A stretch of 48,380 bases of DNA from Myxococcales bacterium (GTDB lineage: Bacteria > Myxococcota_A > Polyangia > Polyangiales > Polyangiaceae), in assembly GCA_013297655.1 (NCBI GenBank), contig JAAFHV010000037.1, positions 1 to 48,380 of the forward strand, in the 5' to 3' direction. The notes under the pieces were generated by a model, which saw only the letters and a program-made list of their open reading frames with translations, did not search any database and was not told the DNA's origin. Made by a program: the position numbers and the translations under genes. Of the stretch, positions 16,885-25,097 are shown in pieces (position 1 is the first letter of the stretch; each line of letters begins with the position of its first letter).

Positions 16885-17673
16885 GTGTCTCCTGCGCGGG
16901 TGATTTATTTCGCGGCCACGGTGGGTGTGCTCGCGGTGCCAGTGTGGAGCGTGGTGCACGAGCCGCTTCCCTTGGGCGCGCTCTTCGCGATCGTCACGGG
17001 CTACGCCGCGGTCACGTGCCTCGGCGTGTTCTTCCTCGGCCTCCGCATGTACACCAACGCGCTCCTACGCGGCCCCTCCGGCGCGCGCGGCGTGGCGCTC
17101 ACCTTCGACGACGGGCCGCACCCCACCTACACGCGAAAAGTGCTCGACGCATTGGACGCAAAGGGCGCGAAGGGCACCTTCTTCGTTATTGGGCGAAAGG
17201 TGGAGGAGCACCCCGAAATCGTGAAGGAGATCATCGCTCGTGGGCACACTGTGGGTCTCCACTCGTATGCCCACGATCGCCTGTTTTCGCTCCGCGGGCC
17301 GAGCGTGGTTCGGCGCGATTTGCAAAAGGCGATCGCGGTTCTCGAGAAGGTCACCGGCGAGCGCGTGCGCCTCTTTCGTCCGCCGATCGGGCACACGAAC
17401 CCGATCATCGCGCGGGTGGTGGAAGAGCTCGATCTCGACGTCATCGGCTGGAGCGTAGGCGCCCGCGATGGCCTCGCCGGCACCACCGCCGCCGACGTGC
17501 TCTCCCGTGTCATGCCGAGCGCAAAAGACGGCGCGATCGTACTTCTCCATGATGCGCCGGAGCGGGGAGAGAGAGAGCCCGCGGGGGTGAGTGCGCTGCC
17601 GGAGCTGCTCGAGAAGCTGGAGGCCGAGCGCCTCGACGTGGTGCCTTTGGCTTCGTTCCAGGAGCGGGTCTGA
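16885..17673 (+). CDS. membrane-anchored polysaccharide deacetylase (NodB/CE4)
   Basis: A 262-residue predicted carbohydrate esterase family 4 enzyme, removing N- or O-acetyl groups from peptidoglycan or an exopolysaccharide. Two N-terminal membrane segments (about 5-22 and 31-53) anchor it. NodB motif 1 TFDDGPHP has D75/D76, motif 2 HSYAHD has H126/H130, motif 3 is RPPIGHTNP (165-173), and LLHD is at 220-223; all metal and catalytic positions look intact. GTG 16885 follows the membrane protein stop by 7 nt; GTG 16900 is an alternative. Length is typical for the single-domain type. Confidence 0.88.
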   Translation: MSPARVIYFAATVGVLAVPVWSVVHEPLPLGALFAIVTGYAAVTCLGVFFLGLRMYTNALLRGPSGARGVALTFDDGPHPTYTRKVLDALDAKGAKGTFFVIGRKVEEHPEIVKEIIARGHTVGLHSYAHDRLFSLRGPSVVRRDLQKAIAVLEKVTGERVRLFRPPIGHTNPIIARVVEELDLDVIGWSVGARDGLAGTTAADVLSRVMPSAKDGAIVLLHDAPERGEREPAGVSALPELLEKLEAERLDVVPLASFQERV

Positions 17674-17700
17674 CGCGGCTTCGTGTGGTAGCTTTTCCCC

Positions 17701-18282
17701 ATGGCCCAGGCGGCGACGGCCCACATCGACTTCGAGGACTACTTCGCGAGCGAGGTCTCCGCAGAGCGTGACGCTCTTAGACACGAGTGGTTCGATGGCG
17801 TTGTCTACGCGATGTCCCGCGACACGCCAGAGCACGGCAGAATCACCGCCCGCACGATCTGGGCTCTTCGGAGCGCGCTTCCCGCAAACTGTGAAGTTTA
17901 CTCCTCCGACACGATGCTCTTCATCGACGCGGCGAGTCTCTCCACGTACGCCGACGCGACGGTCATCTGCGGCCCTGCGGAAACCTTCACGGTCCAGCGC
18001 AACGGGCGCTCGCTGGGTGAAGCGATTACGAACCCTACGGTGGTGATCGAGGTTCTGTCCGATTCGACCGAACGCTACGACCGCGACGGCAAGTTCCAAG
18101 CGTACAAGCGAATCGCCTCCCTCGAGGAATACGTGCTCGTCTCGCAGGACGAACGCAAGGTCGAAATCTTCCGCCGCTCGAACGGCTACCGCGGCGATAC
18201 CGCCAAGCCCGGCGAGACGTTCGTGCTTCACGGGGTCACGATCGCCGTCGACGATATCTACGGTCCCCCGGTCGCCGAGTAG
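17701..18282 (+). CDS. Uma2 family (DUF820) putative endonuclease
   Basis: A 193-residue protein of the Uma2 family, a PD-(D/E)XK-fold group expanded in cyanobacteria and myxobacteria. The family pattern is complete: YADATVICG (about 81-89), NPTVVIEVLSDSTERYDRDG (the metal-site E-V-L-S and the following R/K), KFQAYKRIASLEEYVLVSQD, and VEIFRR. Function is unproven, although a nuclease fold is predicted. ATG 17701 is the only good start. It stands 27 bp after the deacetylase and is convergent with the histidine kinase. Confidence 0.88.
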   Translation: MAQAATAHIDFEDYFASEVSAERDALRHEWFDGVVYAMSRDTPEHGRITARTIWALRSALPANCEVYSSDTMLFIDAASLSTYADATVICGPAETFTVQRNGRSLGEAITNPTVVIEVLSDSTERYDRDGKFQAYKRIASLEEYVLVSQDERKVEIFRRSNGYRGDTAKPGETFVLHGVTIAVDDIYGPPVAE

Positions 18283-18311
18283 GGCGGCGCCTTTCACAGT
18301 TCATCTAAGCG

Positions 18312-19826
18312 CTACCGAGCCCGCAGCTTGCGGCTCTCTCGCCCGATCGCCTCCGGGCTCCCCGCTGGCAACGTGATCGTAAACCGTGCACCCTGCACGT
18401 AGCTCTCGTCGATCGCGATCTTTCCCCGCGCCGACTCTACGAGCCCGCGGCACACGGCGAGGCCGAGGCCGGTGCCTTCGCCTACGTCCTTCGTGGTGAC
18501 GAAGGGCTCGAACACCTTCGCGCGAAGCTCTACCGGTACGCCGGGGCCGGTGTCCTCCACGTCGATGCGCACGCCTCCCCCTTCGGGCCTCGCGACCACG
18601 CGCACCTCGCGTGGCTCTTCGGTCTTCGACTCCAGCGCTTGCCCCGCGTTCATCACCAGATTGAGCACCACCTGGAGCAGGCGCGGCCCCGCGATCGCGG
18701 CGAGCGGAGTGCCATCTTCGGTTCGTACGGTGAGCTTCGTATCGCGAAAGGCCTTTTGCGGGAGGGCGAGGGAGCTCACGTCGGCGAGCACGTCCGACAC
18801 GATGCACGACGAGGTGCCTTCGCTCGGCACGCTCGCCTCCGGGCGCGCAAAATCGAGGAGATCGCGCAAGATGCCGTGAATGCGCTCGGTCTCTTTTTGC
18901 ATTCTCGCGATGAAGTCTTGGCGCTCGTCTTCTGGCATGTCCTTGTCGGCGACGAGGGAGAGCATGGCGAGCACCGCCGCGAGGGGATTGCCAATCTCGT
19001 GCGCGAGCCCCGCCGAGAGGCGCCCCACGCTCGCGAGCTGCTCACTCCGCGCGAGCTGTTCGCGTGCTTCGGTGAGGTTCTTCGTGAGGCGGGTGAGCTC
19101 GTCTACTTTGGAGCGGAGGGCGCTCTCGTCCTCGAGCAGCTTCGTCGCCATCGCGTCGACCGATTGGCCAAGCTCCACGATCTCGCGCGCGCCCGCCTTC
19201 GGCACCTCCAGCTTGCGCGATCCGCGGGCCACCTTCTCCGTCGCGCGGGAGAGCACCTCAATAGGCTTCACGAGGACACGCGTCAGCGCGAAGTACGCGA
19301 ACGTGAGCAGGAACGCCGCGAACACGAGCATGTAGAGCGCAAACACCTTCACGAGCGGGCCGGCGTTCACCGCCTCTTCGTCGGTGGACACGCGCACCAC
19401 GACGGCGAGCTCGCCGGCGGGCAGCACCACGTCGAACACGCGCCCACGCGCCCCGTGCTCGGGCCGCGCCGACTCACGAAACGGCGGGACGGGCGCGACG
19501 ATGCGCGCGAGCTCCGAGGCTTCACCTGCGCCGGCGACACGCTTCCCATGCGCGTCGAACACGGCCACCGCGCGCGCGCCGTCGTCTCCCACGTCGGCGG
19601 CGACGACCGCGTCGAGCTCGCGTCCACTCGGAGCCTCCGCCGCTTGCACCACGTGCGCGGCGACCGCGCGCCCGAACGACCGCGCCGACTTCTCGCGCGA
19701 CGCGAGGAGCGTGGCCTGCGTGACCCCGGCGATCGCGAAGAACAGCGGCACGTAGGAGAGCAACAGCACCCCTGCGAGCGAGAGCACGATTTGAAGGCGT
19801 AAGCCGGGACCGGGGGAACCTGTCAC
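18312..19826 (-). CDS. orphan sensor histidine kinase
   Basis: A 504-residue membrane histidine kinase. TM1 is about 12-34 and TM2 about 160-182, enclosing a periplasmic sensor of about 125 residues. A HAMP linker (183-235) and a coiled coil (235-265) follow. The dimerisation box SAGLAHEIGNPLAAVL carries the phospho-accepting H276. The ATPase domain has the N-box LNLVMNAGQAL, G1 DTGPGVP and G2 GEGTGLGLAVCRG. NtrB/PilS-like in H-box style. No response regulator is adjacent, which is common in myxobacteria. Upstream lies the left direct repeat of the 2.5-kb island. Confidence 0.92.
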   Translation of the reverse strand: MTGSPGPGLRLQIVLSLAGVLLLSYVPLFFAIAGVTQATLLASREKSARSFGRAVAAHVVQAAEAPSGRELDAVVAADVGDDGARAVAVFDAHGKRVAGAGEASELARIVAPVPPFRESARPEHGARGRVFDVVLPAGELAVVVRVSTDEEAVNAGPLVKVFALYMLVFAAFLLTFAYFALTRVLVKPIEVLSRATEKVARGSRKLEVPKAGAREIVELGQSVDAMATKLLEDESALRSKVDELTRLTKNLTEAREQLARSEQLASVGRLSAGLAHEIGNPLAAVLAMLSLVADKDMPEDERQDFIARMQKETERIHGILRDLLDFARPEASVPSEGTSSCIVSDVLADVSSLALPQKAFRDTKLTVRTEDGTPLAAIAGPRLLQVVLNLVMNAGQALESKTEEPREVRVVARPEGGGVRIDVEDTGPGVPVELRAKVFEPFVTTKDVGEGTGLGLAVCRGLVESARGKIAIDESYVQGARFTITLPAGSPEAIGRESRKLRAR

Positions 19827-19885
19827 GAGGGCAAGAGTGCCACCGTTTGGGTGGTGTGTGGGAATATGGGGGATGGGAGCTAGGT

Positions 19886-19918
19886 GGGAGCGGGCTTCGT
19901 GGGGGAAAAAGCGGCGGG
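19886..19918 (+). repeat. 33-bp direct repeat, left end of island
   Basis: GGGAGCGGGCTTCGTGGGGG followed by AAAAAGCGGCGGG. It matches 22387-22419 with a single difference. Weaker similarity extends about 20 bp further left in both copies (a run resembling ATGGGGGATGGG). The two copies enclose atypical DNA. Confidence 0.85.
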
Positions 19919-20233
19919 AGGTGTTGGCTACCTGTGGAGCTGTGGTCGCTGAGAGCGAACCGCCGTTCGGGCGTCCCGTTGCCGCGATCGTCGAGCGCGC
20001 GGTGGCGCTCGCCGGCCAACCGAGAATGTCGGCGGGCTCTTTCGGACATCTGAAAGTGACTTCGTTGGCCGTGGGCGAGCGGGTTCCGCACGGGCAATTT
20101 CTGGCTCCTCGGAGAGCCTAACGGAAAGCCGATTTGCGAGGCCATCCGCAACGGCCTCGGTATAGTTGAAGCCACCATGATTGTTCCAGGCGCCTTGCGG
20201 GACGGACGGTCACCGGGGGTTGAGGGGTCTGAA
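19919..20233. other. no gene seen; possible promoter near 20161
   Basis: About 310 bp at the left of the island. TATAGT at 20161-20166 could be a -10 box for the next gene. No convincing coding sequence was found on either strand. Confidence 0.3.
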
Positions 20234-20644
20234 ATGAGTGCCGCGTTATTCGCTAGGTTGCGCGAGCTCACACTAGAGCAGTTGGTGGATTGTCCCTCGT
20301 GGGTTCGTTCGCGATCGGATGCCGTGCCAATCGAGCAGACGGTGGACGGTTGGTATTGCCTGCTTGGGTCAGGTGTTGTGGCACATCTTGCCGAGGGCGT
20401 GGGCGACGAGACCGAATCCGACAGGCGTAGCGTGGCGCTCGTGGGGAGTCTTGCGATGCGTATTCCCTTGGCGACATGGTTCCTGCGATGCGTGAGTAAC
20501 GCAGTCGTGTGCGAACACTGTGCCGGTGCAGGTTCGCCACGCGGCCTCGACGAGCCTACCGTACGCCTGACGTGCTCCTGCGGCGGGCTGGGCTGGACTC
20601 TCGCGGTCGATAGCCAAGAAAAGCCCACTCCGACGCTGCCGTAG
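20234..20644 (+). CDS. hypothetical protein with zinc-ribbon-like cysteines
   Basis: A 136-residue protein of no recognised family. ATG 20234 is supported by GAGGGG 6 nt upstream; ATG 20177 in frame is possible but has no ribosome site. Near the C-terminus are CEHCAGAG and, 13 residues on, CSCGGLGW, a four-cysteine arrangement that could bind zinc. The N-terminal part is helical (SAALFARLRELTLEQLVDCP). Codon bias is weak compared with flanking genes, suggesting transferred DNA. Function unknown. Confidence 0.5.
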   Translation: MSAALFARLRELTLEQLVDCPSWVRSRSDAVPIEQTVDGWYCLLGSGVVAHLAEGVGDETESDRRSVALVGSLAMRIPLATWFLRCVSNAVVCEHCAGAGSPRGLDEPTVRLTCSCGGLGWTLAVDSQEKPTPTLP

Positions 20645-20666
20645 CCCGAGGCCGACTTCACCGATC

Positions 20667-20846
20667 ATGCCGCAGCGCCCTGCCGAGAAGAAACGCGCGC
20701 CTATCTCTCGACGAACGGCGCAAATCGCCCGCACGGCGGACGGGCAGGTAACGCACCAGTGCATGTACGACGGCATCGGCCTAGGCGCCGAAGCACGGGA
20801 AGCACTGAGCCAATTCTACCGCGCCGGATGTGCGGGGGCATCGTAG
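20667..20846 (+). CDS. possible 59-residue small protein
   Basis: A short frame from ATG 20667 to TAG 20844-20846, reading MPQRPAEKKRAPISRRTAQI and continuing with MYDGIGLGAEAREALSQFYR near the end. The N-terminus is strongly basic; the rest looks helical. It begins 22 bp after the preceding stop codon on the same strand. The nearest Shine-Dalgarno-like GAGG is too far (about 15 nt). It may be a real small gene of the island or a chance frame. Confidence 0.3.
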   Translation: MPQRPAEKKRAPISRRTAQIARTADGQVTHQCMYDGIGLGAEAREALSQFYRAGCAGAS

Positions 20847-20973
20847 CTGGCGGCTTCTTGCTTCCCGTGCTCGCCCCCTCGACCTTCGGAGCCAGCGTGA
20901 TGTCGCACGCGGTTGGTTGCTCGGCTGATGGCGCATCGCGCAGACCTCGAGTATAATCGACGGCAGTGAGCTT

Positions 20974-21489
20974 ATGGCAAAACGCCCCGCGACCCGGCTG
21001 GTTCTCTCAAGCTCTCAGTCGGCGGGGTGGGTCCTCGTCGGCTCGATGAGCTTTCCACTCGTGGCCGCTCTGCCGGTGTGCGTTTGGGCACTCTTTGCGA
21101 CCGCGCCAGTGCCACTCACCTTCTCGCAGCGCGTCTCCGATGCCTTGGTATCCATCCCACTGGTAGCGATGCTGGTCGCCGTGTTCGAGGCCCCTGGCGC
21201 GCTGGTGGCGTGGCTGCTGCTTGTTTCCGCTTCGATGCTCCGTCAGCAACGTTCTGGTGGCGGCTTCCCGGCTACGTTCCTCGCGCTCGGCGTCATGGTG
21301 ACGGTCTTCGCTTTCGTGCTCGTCGGTGAAGGACCCTTTGTGCATCATCTCGCTTCGGCAGTGGAGCTGGCTCCCATAGCGCCAGTGCTTCTTCCGATCG
21401 GGTTCGTGGGGGTCCTCGCGTCGCCGCTGCTCTTCAAGGCACGAAGGCGCCGACTCCGCGCGCTGGTTCGATTGGGCCGCACTCCGTAG
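20974..21489 (+). CDS. hypothetical four-TM membrane protein
   Basis: A 171-residue integral membrane protein not recognised by family. Hydrophobic segments lie at about 18-42, 58-85, 100-118 and 130-152, and the tail is Arg-rich (KARRRRLRALVRLGR), suggesting an inside C-terminus. A perfect TATAAT at 20952-20957 lies just upstream of ATG 20974, too close to leave more than a very short leader, and no good -35 is visible. It sits inside the direct-repeat-bounded island. Confidence 0.55.
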   Translation: MAKRPATRLVLSSSQSAGWVLVGSMSFPLVAALPVCVWALFATAPVPLTFSQRVSDALVSIPLVAMLVAVFEAPGALVAWLLLVSASMLRQQRSGGGFPATFLALGVMVTVFAFVLVGEGPFVHHLASAVELAPIAPVLLPIGFVGVLASPLLFKARRRRLRALVRLGRTP

Positions 21490-21514
21490 ATGCACGAAGA
21501 GGTATCAAATCTAC

Positions 21515-21605
21515 GGCGAAGAGGGCTCACGGCGGAGGAAGATTTCTCGCTCGCCGCAGCAGAGCTGCTACTTCTTATGAATGCCGCTCGTGCACGCGGT
21601 AGATA
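21515..21605 (+). pseudogene. degenerate fragment of the DUF924 gene
   Basis: About 90 bp align with 22825-22914 of the downstream DUF924 gene at roughly 80% identity with small indels. Shared words include GGCGGAGGAAGA, TCGCTCGCCGCAGC, GCTACTTC and TGCACGCGG. The chance frame from ATG 21490 reads GLTAEEDFSLAAAELLLLMN against GLEAEEDRSLAAAERYFLYM in the intact gene. The remaining DUF924 sequence is not found around it, so this is a clipped duplicate, not a gene. Confidence 0.75.
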
Positions 21606-21845
21606 TAATGCCGGGTACCTGACGAAGTGGGAGACGAGCTGGCGCATGGTATTCCGTTGGCTGGTCGCGTCGAAATGACGATCGCTACTAGGCCCGCTCG
21701 CTGGGACGAGGAAATCGGCTGCGCAAGTGGATTTGCGACCCGAGATGCCACGGAACCCTGCTCTGCGCGTTCTGCCCTACGCCGGGAATACGGGATGGTG
21801 AATGCAAGTGACTTTCTTTATTGGTGAGAGCCGTAGGGTGACAGG

Positions 21846-22277
21846 ATGAGTGACAAGATTGACATCGTTGGAGAGGTTGGAGAGGCATGGGCTCGCGCGA
21901 TCGTTCGGATTCGCGACGAGAGTCTGGAAGTAGCAGACAGCGCCCTCGCGGAGGCGAGAGTTCAGGAGCAGATCTCGGCGGCCGTGGCCGGCGGGGGCAC
22001 TGCTCTCGATGTCGTCGTTCCTGAAGTTGTCGACTGCGTCATCTTGCAACTATTGCATGCAATCGATCACAAAACGCTTCGGCTTGCGCTAATGGACGAG
22101 CAAGGCAACGCGCACGACCTATATACTATATCCGACGACTTCTGTGGCGGTTCGATGGTGGGATCATTCTTGGCCGAGTGGTTGAAAGCGTACGCTACAG
22201 GACGCGTCGTAGATCGCTATCCCGGCGTCGACTGGAACGCTGAGCTCGCTAAGATCGTCGGGCCGAAGGAGAAATGA
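21846..22277 (+). CDS. hypothetical protein, immunity-protein-like size
   Basis: A 143-residue acidic, soluble protein. No family is recognised with confidence. The central run VVDCVILQLLHAIDHKTLRL, then ALMDEQGNAHDLY and a C-terminal SFLAEWLKAYATGR, gives an alternating helix-strand pattern seen in small immunity-like or hypothetical proteins. ATG 21846 is preceded by a modest AGG. Less biased codons than the flanks. Last gene of the island; no toxin is visible beside it. Confidence 0.5.
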   Translation: MSDKIDIVGEVGEAWARAIVRIRDESLEVADSALAEARVQEQISAAVAGGGTALDVVVPEVVDCVILQLLHAIDHKTLRLALMDEQGNAHDLYTISDDFCGGSMVGSFLAEWLKAYATGRVVDRYPGVDWNAELAKIVGPKEK

Positions 22278-22386
22278 TCAGTCGAACAATTTGAACCCGG
22301 CGGCTGGCGCGAACTGTTGAGAGGGCGAGTCAGCATCTCTCGAGCTATCGCTTTACCTCATTATGGGGATGGGGTACTAATTCGGA

Positions 22387-22419
22387 GGGAGCGGGCTTCG
22401 TGGGGGAAGAAGCGGCGGG
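22387..22419 (+). repeat. 33-bp direct repeat, right end of island
   Basis: GGGAGCGGGCTTCGTGGGGG followed by AAGAAGCGGCGGG, one base different from 19886-19918. It lies 116 bp upstream of the DUF924 start codon. Confidence 0.85.
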
Positions 22420-22534
22420 GGGGGGGCGGGGCTCACGCCATACAATTGCCTTACTGCGAAGCGACGACGAGCCACCGTCGAATGTCGACGCCCGGCCTCT
22501 TGTACCCACCCGCTGCTTCCGCTACGCCGTCGGG

Positions 22535-23119
22535 ATGAGCGAAGCGAACGAAGTGCTCGAGTTCTGGCTTGGCCCCGAGGCGTCGCGGGAGGCTCCCGCT
22601 GCCGACGTGGTGGGCCGTTGGTGGAAGAAGGACCCGGCGTTCGACCGCGAAATCGAGGCTCGCTTCGGCGAGGCGGTGAAGGCGGCCAAGGCGGGCTCGC
22701 TCGCCCCGTGGACCAGCACACCGCGCGGGCGCCTCGCCGTCGTGATCTTGCTCGACCAGTTCACGCGCAACATCTACCGAAACAGCCCGAGCATGTACGA
22801 CGGTGATGTCTACGCGCTCGGTCTCGTCGAAGCGGGGCTCGAGGCGGAGGAAGACCGTTCGCTCGCCGCAGCGGAGCGCTACTTCCTTTATATGCCGCTC
22901 ATGCACGCGGAGAACCTGAAGGCTCAGGACCGCTGCGTCGAGCTCTTCGATGAGCTCGTGAAGGTGGCGCCTACGCTCGGGGATGCCGCCAAGTACGCGC
23001 GCGCCCACCGCGACATCGTCGCCCGGTTCGGCCGCTTCCCGCACCGAAACGTTCTCCTCGGGCGTGCGTCGACAGATGAAGAGACGGCGTTTCTGTTGGA
23101 GCCCGGTTCGTCGTTCTGA
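22535..23119 (+). CDS. DUF924 family protein
   Basis: A 194-residue soluble all-helical protein of the DUF924 family (TPR-like fold, function unknown). Family hallmarks are VLEFWLGP at the N-terminus, the WWKKDPAFDREI segment, GRLAVVILLDQFTRNIYRNSP in the middle, ERYFLYMPLMHAE, and HRDIVARFGRFPHRN near the C-terminus. ATG 22535 gives the usual start; the longer frame from 22400 runs through the direct repeat. A degenerate fragment of this gene lies upstream in the island. Confidence 0.93.
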   Translation: MSEANEVLEFWLGPEASREAPAADVVGRWWKKDPAFDREIEARFGEAVKAAKAGSLAPWTSTPRGRLAVVILLDQFTRNIYRNSPSMYDGDVYALGLVEAGLEAEEDRSLAAAERYFLYMPLMHAENLKAQDRCVELFDELVKVAPTLGDAAKYARAHRDIVARFGRFPHRNVLLGRASTDEETAFLLEPGSSF

Positions 23120-23200
23120 ATCGGGTCGAGCGCCGGGGGGGAGCTCGTTTCCTAACCAACCGCGCGCCGACTGGAGCTCTTGAATGTCCGTGGGCGACGG

Positions 23201-24247
23201 TCAGCCACGGGACGCATCGGCTCGTGCGCGCGCACGGCCTTCGTCGCGTTCTTTGGGACTCCGTGATGGTGACGGCATCTCAGGCGGGATTGCTGGAGCC
23301 TTTCGGGCGTGCGAAGGGGGCGTGCCGAACCACCTGCGCCATGCGCGCGTGAAGGACGCTTGCTCGTCGAAGCCTACCCGCGAAGCGACCTCACCCAAGG
23401 TCAGCGAGCCTTCGCGCACCAGCGCCTCCGCTTGGTCGCGGCGAGCCTCGTCGAAGAGGAGCGTCAATGACGCCTGACTGGCAGTCAGCTTTCGCTGCAA
23501 CGATCGCTTGGAGAGCCCGAGCGCGGGCGCAAGCTCGGGCAAGGTCAATCGCGCCGGCAGCTTCTGCACGATGAGGGCTCGGACGGCCACGAGCAGCGCG
23601 TCGCACGAGCGCTGATCTACCCCCACCATCGACTGGAGCGTTCGAAGCAGCCGAGGATCGGCGTTGCGAAGCGGTGTGCCCCAATCGCTCGCCGAGAGAT
23701 GCACCGCTGCACGACGTGCCCCGAAATGCACCTTCGGCGACTCCAACAACGCCATCCAGCGCGGATGCTCACGACGCGGAGGCTCGGAGACCGTGAGCTC
23801 GAGCACGGGGATCGAAAGCGGACGACTCGCGAGCTGACGCATGCGGTTGATCAAGATGCCGAGCACGAGAAGATCGCTGTGTTGCTCTCCGGGATACGGA
23901 GGATGGTTGACGATACGAACGCGACGTACGCCGCCGCGAACACGATCGACGTGAAGCTGCACACCCGGAGCGACGAGGGGGAACATCTCCTGCGTCACCG
24001 TGAGCGCTGCGCCGACCGAGGCGGACGATGCCGCCAGGTAATCGACGACCCCCATACTGCCCAACGGCATTGCCCGCCCCACCTCGAAGGGCAGCGTGCC
24101 GCGCCCCGCCTTCGCGATGGCGCGCGCCCAAAGCAAGGCGAAGGTATCGTCGTCGACGATGGGCCCGATTCGTAACTTGGATGCGTCGACCCCCAGGTGC
24201 CCGAGTTGTTCGACGACGGCCGCCGCGGCGGTAGGGGAGACGGGCAT
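23201..24247 (-). CDS. AraC family transcriptional regulator
   Basis: A 348-residue regulator with an N-terminal arabinose-binding-like effector domain (about 1-215, as in the OruR/AraC_binding_2 type) and a C-terminal double HTH. Helix pair one is LTLPELAPALGLSKRSLQRKL; pair two is LTLGEVASRVGFDEQASFTRAWRRWFGTPPS, followed by a polar tail. ATG 24247 is chosen since the longer frame would cover the operator-like repeats upstream. It is divergent from the GNAT gene with 79 bp between, so it probably controls that gene and itself. Confidence 0.92.
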   Translation of the reverse strand: MPVSPTAAAAVVEQLGHLGVDASKLRIGPIVDDDTFALLWARAIAKAGRGTLPFEVGRAMPLGSMGVVDYLAASSASVGAALTVTQEMFPLVAPGVQLHVDRVRGGVRRVRIVNHPPYPGEQHSDLLVLGILINRMRQLASRPLSIPVLELTVSEPPRREHPRWMALLESPKVHFGARRAAVHLSASDWGTPLRNADPRLLRTLQSMVGVDQRSCDALLVAVRALIVQKLPARLTLPELAPALGLSKRSLQRKLTASQASLTLLFDEARRDQAEALVREGSLTLGEVASRVGFDEQASFTRAWRRWFGTPPSHARKAPAIPPEMPSPSRSPKERDEGRARARADASRG

Positions 24248-24265
24248 GATGACGAGTTTGCCACA

Positions 24266-24302
24266 TGGCGCGCGCCGACAAAAGTGTGGCGCGCGCCGAC
24301 AA
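24266..24302. promoter_or_regulatory. tandem 16-bp operator-like repeats
   Basis: TGGCGCGCGCCGACAA occurs at 24266-24281 and again at 24287-24302, exactly 21 bp apart, i.e. two helical turns on the same DNA face. AraC-family activators typically bind such direct half-sites. Location between the AraC and GNAT genes supports the role; binding is inferred. Confidence 0.7.
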
Positions 24303-24326
24303 GTGCCTCGACCTACGTTCGACACC

Positions 24327-24959
24327 ATGAAAGCAAATGAGCTGCTCGCGCGTGCCTTTCACGAGGACCCGTTCATGACCTGGGCGGAGCCCGACCCGGC
24401 GCGCAGGCCGCGCACGCTTTCGCGTGTGTTCGCCGGCACCTTGGCCTACGCACGGCGGAGCGGCGGCACGCTGTACGATCCTGCGATCGGATCGGTGGAT
24501 TGGCGTGACGCGAAGGCCGCACATATGGGACACCTCTCGGTCGCGACGTCGGGCGCGTGGAAGGTCGCGCTGGCGGCCCCGCCTTCGGTTTGGCTGCGAT
24601 TGGCGTCACACGAAGATGGCGCGATGGCGCGGATAAGGCAGTTTCTCACGCCTGGCTCGGTGTACCTCTGCACGTTGGGTATCGAGCCCTCGGTCGCCGG
24701 CCATGGCCACGGAAGTCGCCTCTTGCATCTGGCGCTCGCGACGCAGGCCGAGCGCTGGTCGACGTGCGTGCTCCGCACCGAGCAGCCGCGCAACGTCTCT
24801 TTTTACCTGAAGAACGGCTTCCGTCAGGTCGACGAATACGTTGTCCCGGCGAGCGGGCTGCGCACGTGGATCTTCTCCCGACCGCTGGCGGCTCGAGCGC
24901 CCGAGGCCTCGAATGACACGTCGGTCCGAACGCGCGTCCTCGAAGAACGCCACCGTTGA
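24327..24959 (+). CDS. GNAT family N-acetyltransferase
   Basis: A 210-residue acetyl-CoA-dependent acetyltransferase. The CoA-binding motif A is at about residues 110-135 (VYLCTLGIEPSVAGHGHGSRLLHLAL, with the Q/RxxGxG/A equivalent G-H-G-H-G-S). Motif B is NVSFYLKNGFRQVDEY at about 154-169. The N-terminus (NELLARAFHEDPFMTWAEPD) matches the group acting on small molecules or drugs. ATG 24327 follows the operator repeats. Likely controlled by the adjacent AraC regulator; substrate unknown. Confidence 0.87.
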   Translation: MKANELLARAFHEDPFMTWAEPDPARRPRTLSRVFAGTLAYARRSGGTLYDPAIGSVDWRDAKAAHMGHLSVATSGAWKVALAAPPSVWLRLASHEDGAMARIRQFLTPGSVYLCTLGIEPSVAGHGHGSRLLHLALATQAERWSTCVLRTEQPRNVSFYLKNGFRQVDEYVVPASGLRTWIFSRPLAARAPEASNDTSVRTRVLEERHR

Positions 24960-25097
24960 TCGCGTCGCGTGCGCGAGATCTCACCCTCGCGGCGCGGCTC
25001 GTCGAAGCACGTTTCGCCGGGCCCTCCCGCGGCTGAATCAATCGATGTCAATGGAGGGCCACCCTTCGCGCGCCCTGGATTCGACGATCGAGCCCCG

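Larger units (their letters stand above)
19886..22419. mobile_element. atypical 2.5-kb segment between 33-bp direct repeats
   Basis: Bases between the two direct repeats are visibly less GC-rich than the flanks, have weaker codon bias, and carry only small genes of no recognised family plus a fragment of the downstream DUF924 gene. Joining the repeats would leave the kinase and DUF924 genes as an ordinary divergent pair. No integrase or transposase is present, so the mechanism (insertion, or duplication with decay) is unknown. Confidence 0.5.

Noticed and set aside
21490-21678. 62-residue open frame as a real gene
   Set aside because: Its sequence similarity to the DUF924 gene with indels shows it is a degenerate fragment, and the ATG directly after a stop is coincidental.
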